64,000 nt of DNA from Paramecium sonneborni (lineage: Eukaryota; Ciliophora; Oligohymenophorea; Peniculida; Parameciidae): positions 215,870 to 279,869 of the forward strand of contig CAJJDN010000059.1 of assembly GCA_905182985.1 (NCBI GenBank), read 5' to 3'. Positions 1-14,004 of this stretch are shown piece by piece. The position numbers were made by a program, and so were the translations under genes. The notes below the pieces were generated by a model, which saw nothing but the letters and a program-made list of their open reading frames with translations, was not told the origin of the DNA and did not search any database. How positions within the stretch are numbered: the stretch's first letter is position 1; each line of letters opens with the position of its first letter.

Positions 1-200
1 CCAAAAAAAAAATGGTGATAAAACGCATTACAAATAAAATAAAAAAGATGCTTAAATAGGTGAATGATTGTTGAAATCAAATTTTAAGGTCTTTTGTCTT
101 AGAATTTGTGTTAATAAAAATAATTATAGATTCTAAAACATTATGAAAATCATACATATTTTATAATATTTTAATAAAACTCGATAATGTGAAATTAAAA

Positions 201-986
201 TCAATATCGCATGACCTAATTTACTTACTATCCTTGCTACTAATACAAATAAATTGGCACGAACATAGCACAAGGATAAGCCATAGGATATTAAATGAAC
301 TAATTTTGATAGAATGGCATTATAATTTGCATATTTAACTCTTTAGGGACTTATTAATAACTTGTTTGAAATGAAGATTCTTATTTTATTGGATTAATTA
401 TTTATATTTCTTATTTTTCCTCAGAATCTTTGGATCCATTTAACTTTTATTTTTTTTCTGGTACTATGTAATATGGATTTTTAATATTCAGATATTTGTT
501 TCTTAAGTAAGAATAGAATCTGTTTTTGATGCTATTTTCTGATCTTTTGTTTAAGTGTTTGCTAATTTAGCTCCATTTACCTCCAAGTTTTTTGTAATAT
601 TCTACTACTATTTCATCTTCTTCCTTTGTCCATGGTTCATTATTAATATCTGGATGAAGTTAATTAAGATAATGTTCTCTAATTTATTTTCCAGTTCTTT
701 ATGGAAGAAAAGAACTAATTTTACTCCAATGATAACCAAATTTAGAAACCAAGTCAATAAGTTTTTGATTTTCTTCTTCAGTCCATTGTTTTCTTAACTT
801 GAATCCTTTAATTCTTTTCCATCTTTAAGCACATTAAGATGGATTTCTTCCATCTATTCTTCTTGCCACCTCAATCCAATCTAATTTGTTTTTTTTTCTA
901 AGTTCTGTCAATAGTTAATCCTCTTAGGTGGTCCATGGTTTTCTTTATGGTATTGGTGTATTTGAATATGATGATGATATTGACAT
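201..986 (-). CDS. Three-repeat MYB DNA-binding protein
   Basis: A 261-residue nuclear DNA-binding protein with no intron, read in the ciliate code. Three consecutive MYB repeats cover roughly residues 15-165. Repeat 1 begins RKPWTTQEDQLL and ends AQRWKRI, repeat 2 begins RKQWTEEENQKL and contains QRTGKQIREHYLN, and repeat 3 begins NEPWTKEEDEIV and ends SENSIKNRF. The spaced tryptophans and the acidic EED or EEN patches are the family signature. The tail of about 95 residues is rich in Gln, Tyr and Pro and is not recognised. The start was chosen at the ATG opening MSISSSYSNTPIP, about 14 residues before the first repeat. In animals and plants 3R-MYB proteins control cell-cycle genes; that role here is inference. 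TAA and TAG codons lie inside the conserved repeats, which itself supports the code assignment. Confidence 0.9.
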
Positions 987-2013
987 TTATTTAATTTCTA
1001 AAAATTAGAAGTATAGAGGTTATTAATATGAATTCAGTTTTTTCTTTTATTCAGTTATTTCAAACCATCATCATTTTAATTTATAAAAAGTTTATTAAAA
1101 TCTTACTTATTTACAACATCATTTGATAAATATAATTTAAGTTCTCATTATATTATAACAAAACCTACCTCTAAATATAGATATCAGCTTTTTATCTTAA
1201 TATTTTTACATTCAACTTAGATTTTATTTTGAATTGATTTTTATTGCTTAATTCTGAAAATTATCCTCAATTTTACATTTCAGACTCTATTAAGTAGTGT
1301 TTAGGAATATAAATAAATAAGATAGAAATAAAGGTTGAACGAATAATATAAATCTACATACAAATTCCTACTTTTAGTTTATAAAACATTTAATGTTTTT
1401 GATATAGGTTAGTGCTATTGATAAAGTCTATGTATTTATGTCTTTAGAAATGTTTCACTTATATTATTTCCATTTTTTAACTTCAGTAGTCAAATATGTA
1501 TAAATTTTTAAAGTACTTAAAACGAACTTAAATAAAAATTTATGCTTTATTTCTAACTTAAAAGAAGGAATTAATATAACTTTACAAGTTCTTGATTAAA
1601 AAATTACAAAAAAATGCAATAAACTGATATTTAGGACTCTTTAAGTTGATGTATTATTTTAAAAACACTTAATAAATTTTTTTTAATCTTTATTTCATTG
1701 ACATTTATGATGATCTTGATTGAATTAACTTAATTTGGATGTACTTTATTGAAATTTTTGAAAATTATGTTTATTAAATAGTAATGAATTATTTTTTTCA
1801 TAACTACTTTCCATATAAATATTATTTGATCAATAGAATAAAATAGAATCATAAATATTATTATATGGTATAGATAATGAACTATTTAAAAAGGAATAAG
1901 ATCAGATTAATTTACTTTGAGAGTATTTATAAAAATTTGAAACATGTATAATTAAATCTCATTATAATAAAAGTATATTAAAATATATAAATAAAAAATC
2001 TATGTTTTTTAAT
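987..2013. other. Intergenic, no gene seen
   Basis: Very AT-rich DNA with frequent TGA in all frames. I found no family motif, no long acidic or glycine-containing frame and no RNA gene. It should contain the upstream region of the MYB gene and the 3' flank of the next minus-strand gene. Confidence 0.5.
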
Positions 2014-3415
2014 TCAATTCTGAATAAAATTAGGAGATTCAAGTAAATGACATTTATCATCTATTTGAACTAAATCAGGTTCATCTTTAGCATGAATACT
2101 ATTAGCTTTATTTGCTGCAGCTGCTGCTAAAAACATTTCTTTATTTTCAAAAGAAATATAAACATTGCTGCTAAGTTTTCTTTTTGTGCTTAATAATTCC
2201 TATTCATCTGTTTCCATTTTAAAATTTGTTTTTAAAAGCTTTTTAACTTTATTTAATTTTTATAATCTATCATCTAATTCAAATATTTATTAACTACTTG
2301 AACAATTATTAATAGTTTGAGTATGTCCTTTTAACTTTTCTTTATATTTCTAAAATATTAAAAATAGATTACATTCATTATTTATTTAAATGGTTTAATT
2401 GACATATTATTAAGTATATTAGATTCATTTGATTAAATATCAGATAATATAGAATTTAATTCATTTTATACTTCATAAACTTATTGTAAATGATTTTGTG
2501 ATTGTAATTATTGCAACAATTTCATTGATTGAATATTTATCATATATAATAATTATTACAATTCTGTGTTTAATGTATTGAATTGAGTTTAATAAGTATT
2601 TCCTTTTGCATTTTCAATTATTGATTAACATTCTTATTATAAAGATGATAATGATTTTTAAAAGTCTTTTAATTCTTTAGCTTTGTCTTCAGTATCATCT
2701 GTAATACTAGTAAATGTATCAGTAGACTCTAATAAGAAAGGAGAATTAGATAATAGAGAATTTTCATCAACAGACCAAAAATTAGCTCTACTAACAGATT
2801 AATTTTCTCTTTTTTTATTTGAAACTTGCTTAACCTAATAATTTTCAACAGGAAAAAGAATATTTCCTTTTATAAGTTTTCCAACAGAGCATTCAGAACA
2901 GTAAAATATAGCTCCTATATTACGATTATATTCAAAAAATTTTGCCTATTTTAATAACTTTTTTATACTTTCTTATTAGCATGATATGCACATCTAAATT
3001 AATTTCCTTTTGTGAATGATTTTTATTTTTATTCGATTGGTGATAAGCTTAATACTTTTTATCCTACATTTTATGAAACGCTGACTTTATTTCTGCTATT
3101 AGTTTTTCTCGTTTAAAGTACTTGCTTTATAAATATATCATCCATCATTTTCTTTGGAGAAACCATTGAAGTTGGTAAAGAAGTTTTTTCTTATAATTTT
3201 AAAATTCAAATACTTTTTAGGATATTTGAGTTTTGATAGTATTAAAGCAAGGAATTAACTTCATTAAACAAATTTATATTTTCTTTGTTTTTGTTTCTTT
3301 TTTTAGTTGATTAATTTGTGGATTAATTCATTAATGGGCTACTTTCTTCTTTATATGATTGAATTATACCTTATTATTATGACGAGAAATGTCTACTTTC
3401 TGACATTTTTTTCAT
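2014..3415 (-). CDS. Coiled-coil protein with two CxxC pairs
   Basis: A predicted 442-residue protein of unknown function. Removing three introns of 24, 26 and 23 nt (GTATTTG...ATAAG, GTACTTT...CTAATAG, GTAATCT...ATTTTAG) gives exactly 443 codons. After an N-terminal region rich in Ser, Asn and Lys, a possible zinc site appears: CISC, about 30 residues, then FYCSECS. The rest is a Gln- and Leu-rich coiled coil (for example LQQLQSQNHLQQVYEVQN) and the end has a run of alanines (AAAAANKANS). The four cysteines could bind zinc as a B-box-like or ribbon element, but no histidines are well placed, so this is only a suggestion. It lies in a minus-strand series with its neighbours; the gap to the next gene is 67 bases. 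Confidence 0.75.
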
Positions 3416-3482
3416 TGCGTTCATTAAAAATATTCGTTAAATAACAAATAATAAAAATTGATATCAAAAATTGAAAAAAAAA

Positions 3483-6163
3483 TCAAGAACATTATTATCT
3501 TCTTTATTTCATAGTTTCCCTATGTTTCTAATCCATTTCTTTAACTTTTTATTTTCTTGATTTAATGCTCTCATTTTTTTCTTGTTCATCTTTCTTTTTC
3601 TTTACTTCAGGTAACTATTCATAATTTTTGTTTGTTAATTCTTTCATCTCTTTTTTATCAACCTTAACTTTTTCTCCTGTTGATAATCTTTTCATTAATT
3701 AATTTCTTTTATCTTCTTATTATTCCATTGGTTTTAATTCTTATTCTAAAGTTTCTAATTGTTATTCCTCTTAAACTTATTTTTCTTTCTCTACTTATCT
3801 CTTACTCTTTAACATTTCCTTTCTAATTTATATTAGTTCATCTTTAGTCTTTCCACCTTTTTCAAAAACTTTTTAATCTTACCTTTTTTCAATTTTCTTT
3901 GCTAATATAGCTTTTCTCTATTAAAATATTTCTCCTAATGTTTCTTCATATTCTTACTATACTAAATCTTATAATTAATCTGAAGATTACTAAAGTGATT
4001 ATTTTATTTATTCAGAATCTATTGAGTCTTTCTTTAAAGAAGATTCTTGCTATTACACAATAAGAAGAGGGGATTATTAATATTCATAATTTTTTATTGG
4101 AGAAGTAACATTCTTAATTTCACTTTGAGAATAATTTAGATCTGAATTTGCTGAATTCATTTATTATAAAGTTACAAATTAAGATTATTTTTATTAACTT
4201 GACATTGTTTGTTTTTATGAGGATTGTGGATCAGCAAATAAAGATAATTATTTATTCTAATTCTAATTATTTCCAGTTTTTTTAGGTTATAAAAACTATC
4301 CCATAACATCCTAAGGATCAAAATTATCAATTGTTTCTAAATAAGAACTTTTTTAAAGATTTTACGTTTCAGGACTTGTCTAATTTTAATTTTACAATTA
4401 AGATTATTACAAAGAAGATTTTTAATATCTATCACTATCATTTTCTAAATTCGCTTAAGATGGTGATTATTAATAAGAAGACTCATTTTCTGATTCCTCT
4501 GGGATTGGTTATTTAGAAAATTGCTACTTTCTTGTATTTTAATATGATTAGACTAAGTTTGATTCCTCTTCCTTAATTTTCATCTTTGTATTGATTCTTT
4601 ATTACTCTAATTTTTATAAATATTACTCTTATTCTTTTATATATTATCTAATATCTTAGATTTAATTTGACTTTAATAATGGTGGAGAATCAATATCGAT
4701 TTATTAGTTTTGAATTTGGTCTTCTTGATCTGATTCATTTTATTTTTCCTATTAATTTTCTTCTTCATCATTACTATCATTTTACTGAGCAAATTCTTAA
4801 TTAAAATAACGCTAATAAGGTGATTTTGAATTATTAATTTTTAGAGTCTACTCAATTTCTTTATTTTAAAATGAATTACTTGAAGGAGATTAATTTTTGA
4901 TATCACTAAACTATACTTTTTTTTTTTGAGAAGTACTCTGATCTTCAGATCCTAGAGCATATTTTGTATAGTCTTCTTTAACCAATGATTCTTTTTATGG
5001 ATCATTTAAAAGATTAGTATCTAGGGGAGCTTTGGTAAAGATCTTTACTGATTTTGGCCTTTATTTATCTTTATTTTTTGTTGTAAAAGATTTTTTAGGA
5101 GAATTTGATCTAACTCTGTGATCTCTGATTTCAATAGAAGAATTATTGCAATTAAACATTTTTTCAAATTCTGAGATCAATGTTTTTTAATGGTTTTTTT
5201 CAGATTTTGGTTTTCTAGTTGGAGGTTTAGTTTTTTATAATTATATTATTTCTTGTTTTTTAATAAATTTTGTTTCTTATTCTAATTATTCTAAGACTTT
5301 AATTTATCTCTCTTTAGAAAATGCTTTTTAACATCTTTGTTTTTATATTCTTTCTTGTTCTCTTTTTATTCTTGCCTATTCCAAAAGCATTGCTTATGTT
5401 TCAATCATTGTTTAATTTGCTTTTTCCATAGCGTTTTCTTTTTCTTAATCTAAATCATGTTTAACTACTTAAGGATTATGAAAACACGTATTCGCAAAAT
5501 CCTCAGGTTTTAAAATTTATCTACGAGAAATGTTTTTATCAAATTTTTCATAACTTTCTAAATCTTATGAAAATGTAGATAATATTTTATTTTTAGTTGT
5601 TTCTTTGTAAATAGCAACAGCTTAAGCTTCTTTTTCCTTTTCAATATTTGATGCTTCTTTTCTATAATTTTATACTTCTAGTGCCTTTCCTTATGATGTT
5701 TCTAAAAATGATTATTTTTTCCATTCACGTGCTTCTTGAAATCTTTTTTATGCTTACTCTTCATAATATTACTACATTTTTAACTTTTTCTACTATTATT
5801 CTAATTCCCTTTATCTATATTCTTCAGCTTCTCTAGCTTGTCGTTATTATTCAAGTATCGTTTATTAACGTGCTTGCTCTAATTATTCAATTTAAGCTTT
5901 TTTTTATAAATATTCTTAATATTTTTATTTTTTCATTTCTTCCTCCATCTATTTTTATTACTATGATTATTATTGTTGAATCTTCATTTTTGTTAGATCT
6001 GTCTCTTATTTACGAATCTATTAATAATTTTCTATTCTACCTATTACATTCTTTAAGCTCTTAATTAAGTATTTTTTTGTTATGCAAATAATTCAGTTTC
6101 AAAATTACCGATAAATCCTGTTTTGGTTGAAGCTTAGGCTAACATAGGTGAGAAAGAACTCAT
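3483..6163 (-). CDS. Gln-rich coiled-coil protein, ciliate-specific
   Basis: A predicted 882-residue protein. One 32-nt intron (GTAAATAAG...AATGAAG) near codon 40 restores the frame and gives exactly 883 codons with stop. The first third is a charged coiled coil rich in Gln, Glu and Lys (such as QARQQTILEQQRQAREAEE), followed by a less ordered middle with Ser-Pro patches (RSNSPKKSF) and a long acidic, glutamine-laden tail ending in ETMKQRRQQCS. No catalytic motif or membrane segment is visible. Such proteins in ciliates are often cytoskeletal or basal-body components, which is inference only. Much of the glutamine is encoded by TAA and TAG, so a standard-code gene caller would shatter this gene. 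Confidence 0.8.
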
Positions 6164-6266
6164 AATTTTAATTAATACTTATAAAAGTAATTTAAATGAC
6201 AGTTAATTGATTTGTTTACTAAAATTGTTTAAATTACATTATATATATTAAAATATACTATTAAAC

Positions 6267-9200
6267 TCACCAAAACAATATTAAAGAACTTTATTATTTT
6301 TTTATATGAGGTTCAAAACATCTCATTTTTGAACTATTATAAATCAATTTTATTTATTGAAATCCATCAAGAAAGAGAGTTATAGCCAAAGTAAGAGTTG
6401 ATGAAAAGATATTAATCCATCCTAAATTAATGCATTATTGTAATGTTAAATCCATTGGAACTCTATTAGAATATATTAAAAAGGTTAAAACATTAAATAT
6501 TAGAATTGATTCAGTACAAACCATTTTATAATATTCAAAATTATTTAAAAAGGGTTTATTCGTAATTAGATAACATAGAAATAGAGTTTAATTTATTGCT
6601 ACACATATAGTTTAGAGTTAACCTTCATTTTACATAAATACGATAATACATATGAAAATCTATTTCTTTATTAATAAAATTGAATTATATTATAAAATCC
6701 AATATGAGGATTTTTTTTGTTTAATTCCTTCAAAAAGAACATCATATTTTATTTTGTTACTAGATTAAGAAATCTTTCCAAGACCATGAATCAAGTAGAT
6801 GAGATAGAATGAAATACTGAAACATGACACAAATGCTAAAAGGGAAAGATATGAACTAACCGTTCCAATTGTATTTGATGAAGAAAAGTTTACTAATTGA
6901 ATTGCTGCTGCAAAAAAAAAGTCATATGAATTTGACATAAATATCCTTAAGATTCCATTATAATAAAATTAATTGGTATTTTTTTTCAAACTATCTCTTA
7001 ACTTTTTAATTTATATTCCAATTTTAAAATTTGTCTTAGAAATAATAAATGGGCCGAAAAGATATAAAAATCTGCATAATTATCTTGTAATTTAATGTGC
7101 AATGAATCCAATGCAAAAACAAAATAAAGTGCTAGTAAAATTGATTAAAAAAAAAGGATTAATACCCGTTTTAGAAAATTTATTATCTTGCTAAATTTCC
7201 TCTTCATGATAGTAATTAAAAATTTCAAAAAGTTTATTAAATTTCAGTAAATCTAATAAAGGTTGAATCGAAATTAATTAAAAAACTTCAAAGTAAATAT
7301 TTAGGTTGCTTGGAAATTGGATATTTATATAATTAATATAAGATAAATACTATAATTGATCTATGAGATTCCAAAAAATTTCTTATGAACCTGTTGCAAG
7401 GCATAAAATAGATAAACTACCCAATGAATAAATAACGACTTCATTAAATTAGCTAGCTCCTTCAGCTAAAGTTTTTTAAGTAGAGGAAAGAACCAAAGGA
7501 GTAATTAATTTAAAAGTTATAGAACTTTCTTTTAATGGTAAATCATATAATGAAATGATTGGGTCATCAATAAATGTTACCTAAAATTAAGGATCAGTTA
7601 TTGGAACATTAAAATAGATTCTAAAATTTAATTTAATATCTCCATCTCCATCAAGGGATTTATAATAAGATTTTGTAATTGAAAATTCACTTGATTTGAG
7701 ATTTTTGATAGTAGATGAAAAATAATTTAAGAAATCGCCCTTCATATTTTTTGAATACTTAACTTTCTAATCAAAAGTAATTTCAATGTCTTAAAAATCT
7801 TCAGGAATTTTAGTTAATATGTTGATTTTAACTATTGGTTTTTTAGAATAAAAACATTATGAATAAGTTTCTTCTGTGTTAAAACAATAGAAATCGGATT
7901 CCACTAAACATTTATCATTACAACCATCACCATTATTATCATTTCCATCGTCGCAAAGTTCTTCAGAAACAACATAGTAACCATCTCCACAGATAGCCCG
8001 ACAAACATTCATTTATAAAAACCTTCCAGTTTCACATAAATAGCAGATCCCATTTTAACAATCAATACAATATTAATCACATACATTCTTACATTAAAAG
8101 CAACCATCATTATAATAATTATTCATATCATCACATTCTTCATCACCTAAAATAATACCATCTCCACACATAGGTACACATTTATTATTTTCTATGATCC
8201 ATCCCAAATGATTACATTCAAAGCAAATACCTTTTTCACACAATGTACATTTTTATTCACACTAATAAGTGCATTGATAACAACCATCATATTATACATC
8301 ATTTCCGTCATCACATTATTCATATCCAATTACTATATAACTATCTCCACAAACAGGATAACAGAGATTATTTGCTATACTCCAACCTTCAATTTCACAT
8401 TTATAGCATACTCCTTTTTGACAATCTGTGCATTATTCTTAACATTAATATTTGCATTGATAACAACCATCAAATGGTACTTAATTACCGTCATCACATT
8501 CTTCATTTCCAACTACAAGTTTATCTCCACAATGAGGTATACATTCATCATAATCTAAGTCCCAACCTAATGTTCCACATTAAATGCAAAAACCTCTTAA
8601 ACATTGTGTGCATGATTTTTAGCATTCAAAATAGCAATCATAACAACCATCTTCACTCTTATCATTACCATCATCACATTATTCATTTTCAATTTAATAA
8701 CCATCTCCACAAATAGTTTAGCAATATCTGGTTACCATATTAATTTCCCATCCTACTCCCCTACAATCTTAACAAACACCTTCTACACAAGCTATACATT
8801 TTTTATGACACTAAAATCTACAATCAGAACAGCCATCATCTATAATAGTATTACCATCATCACATTATTCATCATGAGCAACAATTCCATCTCCACAAAT
8901 ACTTAAACATTAATTCTATTTCTTATTTAAATAGTATCCTTCTTTACATTATTAACACTTTCCATTTATACAATTTTCACAAAATAATTAACATTAAAAT
9001 AAACAATTAAAACAACCATCATAAGCTATATCATTCCCGTCATCGCACTCTTCATCTAATGATAATATGTTGTCTCCGCATATTGATATGCAAACATTTC
9101 TATAAATATCAATTTGACCATATCCAGATTTCTTATTGCAATCTAAACATTGTCCCATAACACATGTAGAACAATACTAAGGACAATCAAATCTAGTTTA

Positions 9201-12200
9201 AAAGCATCCATCTTATGCAAATAAATTAAGATCTTCACATTATTCTAGATGAACAATTATACCATCTCCTTAAATTTATTTACATTAGTCTTTAATGATA
9301 AAATATCCATTTTCACATTATTAGCATTTCCCAAGTTCACAGATAATACAGACAGTTTAGCATTAATATTATGATTAATAACAACCATCATAAGGATTCC
9401 TATTAAAATCATCACATTATTCATTTCCTACTATCTATAAATCTCCGGATACAGGATAACATAATTTATCAAATTTATTCACTTACCATCCCTTTTTGCA
9501 GTTAAGACAGATACCTTTTAAGCAAACATTGCAAGATTCTTAACATTGAAATCTACAATTATAACAATTAAAACTAATAAGATCATCACATTCTTCTATT
9601 CCAATAAGTATTATACCATCTCCACATACTGGTTCACATTTCATTTCTATAGAATTATATTCCCATCCTAATACATTACACTCTAAACAACCTTCACTTA
9701 TACAATTTGTACAAGATTATTAACAACTTAATTAACATTTATAACAACCATCAAATTTCATATTATTATCATCCTCGCAACTCTCATATGGTTACACGAT
9801 TTAATTATCACCACATTTATAATCAACTATACAAGTATTTGTTCTTTTTTATAATTTATATCCATCCTCACATCTCATACAATTTCCTTTTAAACAAAAA
9901 GAACAATTTTTTTGTTATTCTAATTCTGAGAAAAGACAATGATCACAAGTATCAAAGGGATCTTCATTCCCATCATCACATTACTCAAATGGATAGACTA
10001 TTATACCATCTCCACATATTGTTTAACATGTGTTATCTTCTTATAAATACCAGCCTTTGATTTCATCACATTTGAGGCAACTTCCCAGATAACATTCAAT
10101 ACAATATAAAGAACATGAAAACTTGCATTGAAAATATCCATCATATGGTGTTAAATTATTATCTTCACATTATTCAGGATAGATAATTTGAGAATCCCCA
10201 CAGATTAAAACACATTTATTTTAAATAATAGTATATCCATCTTAACAAATAAGACATTATCCTTTAACACAAATTATGCATTATTCTTCACATTAGTATT
10301 AACAATTATAACATCCATCAAAAGGATTATTATTGCCATCATCACAATCTTCTCCATTAACAACTAATTGATCTCCACATATTGGCACACAAGGTAAATT
10401 AATTCCATCCTCTTAATATCCTTTTTAACAAACACAAATATTAAATGAAATTATTCTATAAAAATCAGAATTACAGGTTAAACAATTATTACTTTAAATT
10501 CCATCACAACTTTCACAATATTTATTACATTAAAAACACTAAGTTCCAGATAGAAAGTGGGATGGATAGCACGAACAAATTCCATTAGATAATTAAAATC
10601 CATTCATCTAACAAGAAACACACTCTTCTAAGCTTGTACATGCAAGACATCCAATTTAAGAACAAGTCTAGCAACTATATGTTTCTGTTGTAGGATTAAA
10701 TGATAAAAATTTATTTGAAGCACATTAAGAATTTGTGTAACCTGATTCCCAAACATTACAAATTAAATCACTTGAACAATCAGAGCAAAATGGAGGACAC
10801 TAATAAAATAAAGAATTAATAATTACATAATGAACAACTATGAAATACTCTGATATTGCACAGAACTCTTAAAGAATATCTAGACTACTTTATGTGCATT
10901 ACAATTCAATATTCAATGGAGATGTCTTAAATGGATCTTTATAAATATGAAAATGTTAAATTCTCTCTTCTTTATCATTACCAATAAGATTTTAACCTCC
11001 AGATGATGGTATTTGAAATGCACCACTTTATTCTGTATTTATTTTATAATAAAAATTCCCTGTATATTCATCACCAAATGTGAGATTAAATCTGATTGTT
11101 ACTGCATAATGAGGTTTAGAAATTACCCATGATTTTATATATGTGGCATCATTCCAAACCATTAAACCTCCTAGAACAAATTTTTATGGGAAAAATGAAA
11201 ATTTCTAACCAGTTTTAAAATTAGTTGTTGGATTAGTAACTGAATCAAAGAACATAAGAATCTAATCATACGTCATATTCATATCATAAAATCCTTTTGC
11301 TAAATATCTAGAATCTAAATTAAATAAAAATAAAATATTACAAGGAATCAAATCAGCATAGTCGATACAATTTGATGAATAAACTGGACACTTAGATACA
11401 CATTTCTTTTAATATATTATATATCCAGTTTCACACTCTTGACAATCATCAAAATTAGAACAAATTTTACAATTTTCTTAACATAAGCCTGCATCAATTG
11501 TTATATTACTAAATCCCCATGATTCAATACTATTTTAAGATAATTTACCTTATAAAGTTAATAATGGAGAATTTCTGGTAGTTTAAACGATTTTTTCAAT
11601 TCTCACTGTGTAACAAGGGTTAGAATAACACCATATTAATGTGGCATCAATAACTGAAACATTTGATGAAATGGCTCTAACTTAACATTTTAGTTGATTG
11701 TCTATGAAAATATTTATTTGACTTCCAATTACAAATGAATTTATTACTAATGTGAGTCTAATCCTTATAAATTTTAATCCGTTTATGTGAGGTATTTATA
11801 AATGCATACCTTAATTAAATCTAAAATCACCATAATATTCATAACTAGTGACTTTTATGGTTTAAACATATTAAGAATTATAAATAGTAGGAATTAAGAT
11901 ATGAGGAGGAATTGATTTTGGTTGAGTTGTGAATTAGAAATACTTAAACTTTGATATGATTCTTCTATCAATGATACAGATTCTTTAATCGTTAGCAATA
12001 TAATAATCATTGTAGCATTCTAAAACACATCCAACATCTGGTTGAATAAAAGAAGTACTTCCTGAACAAAAACATTAACCTGATATCAGGCTTCCTTAGT
12101 AACAATATAAACATTAATTTTTATTAGGTCCATTACAAGCTATACATGAAGGATGACAAATTTCAGCAAACATAAATATATTTCGTAGATTAATTTATGT

Positions 12201-14004
12201 CATAGATTAAGTTGATAATATGAAGTAAGAATATAAATATGTACTATTGGGAGTGTTCACAACATTACTAACAATTGTTTTCNCCAATAAGATTTTAACC
12301 TCCAGATGATGGTATTTGAAATGCACCACTTTATTCTGTATTTATTTTATAATAAAAATTCCCTGTATATTCATCACCAAATGTGAGATTAAATCTGATT
12401 GTTACTGCATAATGAGGTTTAGAAATTACCCATGATTTTATATATGTGGCATCATTCCAAACCATTAAACCTCCTAGAACAAATTTTTATGGGAAAAATG
12501 AAAATTTCTAACCAGTTTTAAAATTAGTTGTTGGATTAGTAACTGAATCAAAGAACATAAGAATCTAATCATACGTCATATTCATATCATAAAATCCTTT
12601 TGCTAAATATCTAGAATCTAAATTAAATAAAAATAAAATATTACAAGGAATCAAATCAGCATAGTCGATACAATTTGATGAATAAACTGGACACTTAGAT
12701 ACACATTTCTTTTAATATATTATATATCCAGTTTCACACTCTTGACAATCATCAAAATTAGAACAAATTTTACAATTTTCTTAACATAAGCCTGCATCAA
12801 TTGTTATATTACTAAATCCCCATGATTCAATACTATTTTAAGATAATTTACCTTATAAAGTTAATAATGGAGAATTTCTGGTAGTTTAAACGATTTTTTC
12901 AATTCTCACTGTGTAACAAGGGTTAGAATAACACCATATTAATGTGGCATCAATAACTGAAACATTTGATGAAATGGCTCTAACTTAACATTTTAGTTGA
13001 TTGTCTATGAAAATATTTATTTGACTTCCAATTACAAATGAATTTATTACTAATGTGAGTCTAATCCTTATAAATTTTAATCCGTTTATGTGAGGTATTT
13101 ATAAATGCATACCTTAATTAAATCTAAAATCACCATAATATTCATAACTAGTGACTTTTATGGTTTAAACATATTAAGAATTATAAATAGTAGGAATTAA
13201 GATATGAGGAGGAATTGATTTTGGTTGAGTTGTGAATTAGAAATACTTAAACTTTGATATGATTCTTCTATCAATGATACAGATTCTTTAATCGTTAGCA
13301 ATATAATAATCATTGTAGCATTCTAAAACACATCCAACATCTGGTTGAATAAAAGAAGTACTTCCTGAACAAAAACATTAACCTGATATCAGGCTTCCTT
13401 AGTAACAATATAAACATTAATTTTTATTAGGTCCATTACAAGCTATACATGAAGGATGACAAATTTCAGCAAACATAAATATATTTCGTAGATTAATTTA
13501 TGTCATAGATTAAGTTGATAATATGAAGTAAGAATATAAATATGTACTATTGGGAGTGTTCACAACATTACTAACAATTGTTTTCATATCCCAGTTAATA
13601 CTGGGATCACCAGTATAACATATTGTGTTTTGTTATTAAATACTAAAGGAGGAAAATGTTAGTGAGTATATAGATATATTGTGAATAGTTGTTTCTAAAT
13701 TAACAGAAAATTTACTATAAGAACTAGACTTAAAGTATACTTCAAAAATTAATTAAACCCTGCTGCTTCTTGTATGTTTGATTAAGCTCATTTAGTAAAT
13801 ATAATAATCCAAAATGAAGTATTTTAATCCATTGTTACAATTCTAAACGTTTAAGGGAAATGAGTATGAATTGTTTCTTGAATAATTCTAATATTATGAC
13901 AAATATTTGGGTAGGGTATTATTGCAAAAATTTGAATATATTAGAATCAAATCAGCAAAGATGAGTGAGATCAAAAGCATTATGAAACTTAGCTTAGAGT
14001 GCAT
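6267..14004 (-). CDS. Giant cysteine-rich repeat membrane protein
   Basis: After deleting the artefactual 1302-bp duplicate and the N at 12283, the frame is intronless and exactly 2145 codons (2144 residues). It starts with a hydrophobic signal peptide (MHSKLSFIMLLISLIFADL). The first 1000 residues hold Cys-rich pockets such as CHPSCIACNGPNKNQCLYC, like furin-type or growth-factor-receptor cysteine modules. About 14 repeats of roughly 61 residues follow, each built round CGDG...ECDDGN...DGCYQCKYQC, the DUF4215 or Myxococcus-type cysteine-rich repeat known from ciliate surface proteins. A Cys-poor region precedes a C-terminal domain of several hydrophobic helices (for example FFLINFTSTLFCFCIGFIAH). 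Inference: a large cell-surface receptor or adhesion protein. As the assembly stands, the single N shifts the frame and splits the gene. Confidence 0.88.
10981..12282. repeat. Direct repeat A, copy 1 (contig overlap)
   Basis: This 1302-bp block is identical to 12284-13585 and stops exactly at the N at 12283. It lies inside the giant cysteine-rich gene. Keeping one copy restores a single open frame, so it is an unmerged overlap between two contigs. Confidence 0.95.
12283..12283. other. Assembly gap (single N)
   Basis: One undetermined base joins two copies of the same 1302-bp sequence. It marks a contig join and not a real base. Confidence 0.97.
12284..13585. repeat. Direct repeat A, copy 2 (contig overlap)
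   Basis: Second copy of the 1302-bp block. This copy is continuous with the signal-peptide end of the cysteine-rich gene, while copy 1 is continuous with the repeat region. Confidence 0.95.

Noticed and set aside
1..20. Telomere-like CCAAAA run at the window start
   Set aside because: A single A tract with no tandem C4A2 or C3A3 repeats; ordinary AT-rich sequence.
6358..7207. Plus-strand open frame of about 280 codons interrupted by two TGAs (6787 and 6898), first taken for a pseudogene
   Set aside because: The minus strand here is an unbroken continuation of the giant cysteine-rich protein's C-terminal membrane domain, whose total length comes out in whole codons. The plus frame is its shadow.
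8208..8716. Two overlapping plus-strand frames rich in Thr, His and Ile
   Set aside because: They are antisense to the conserved cysteine repeats and have no start context or family resemblance.
10981..13585. Segmental or tandem gene duplication
   Set aside because: Identical to the last base and broken by an N exactly between copies; merging restores the gene. The same holds for 23057-25471 and 26758-29490.
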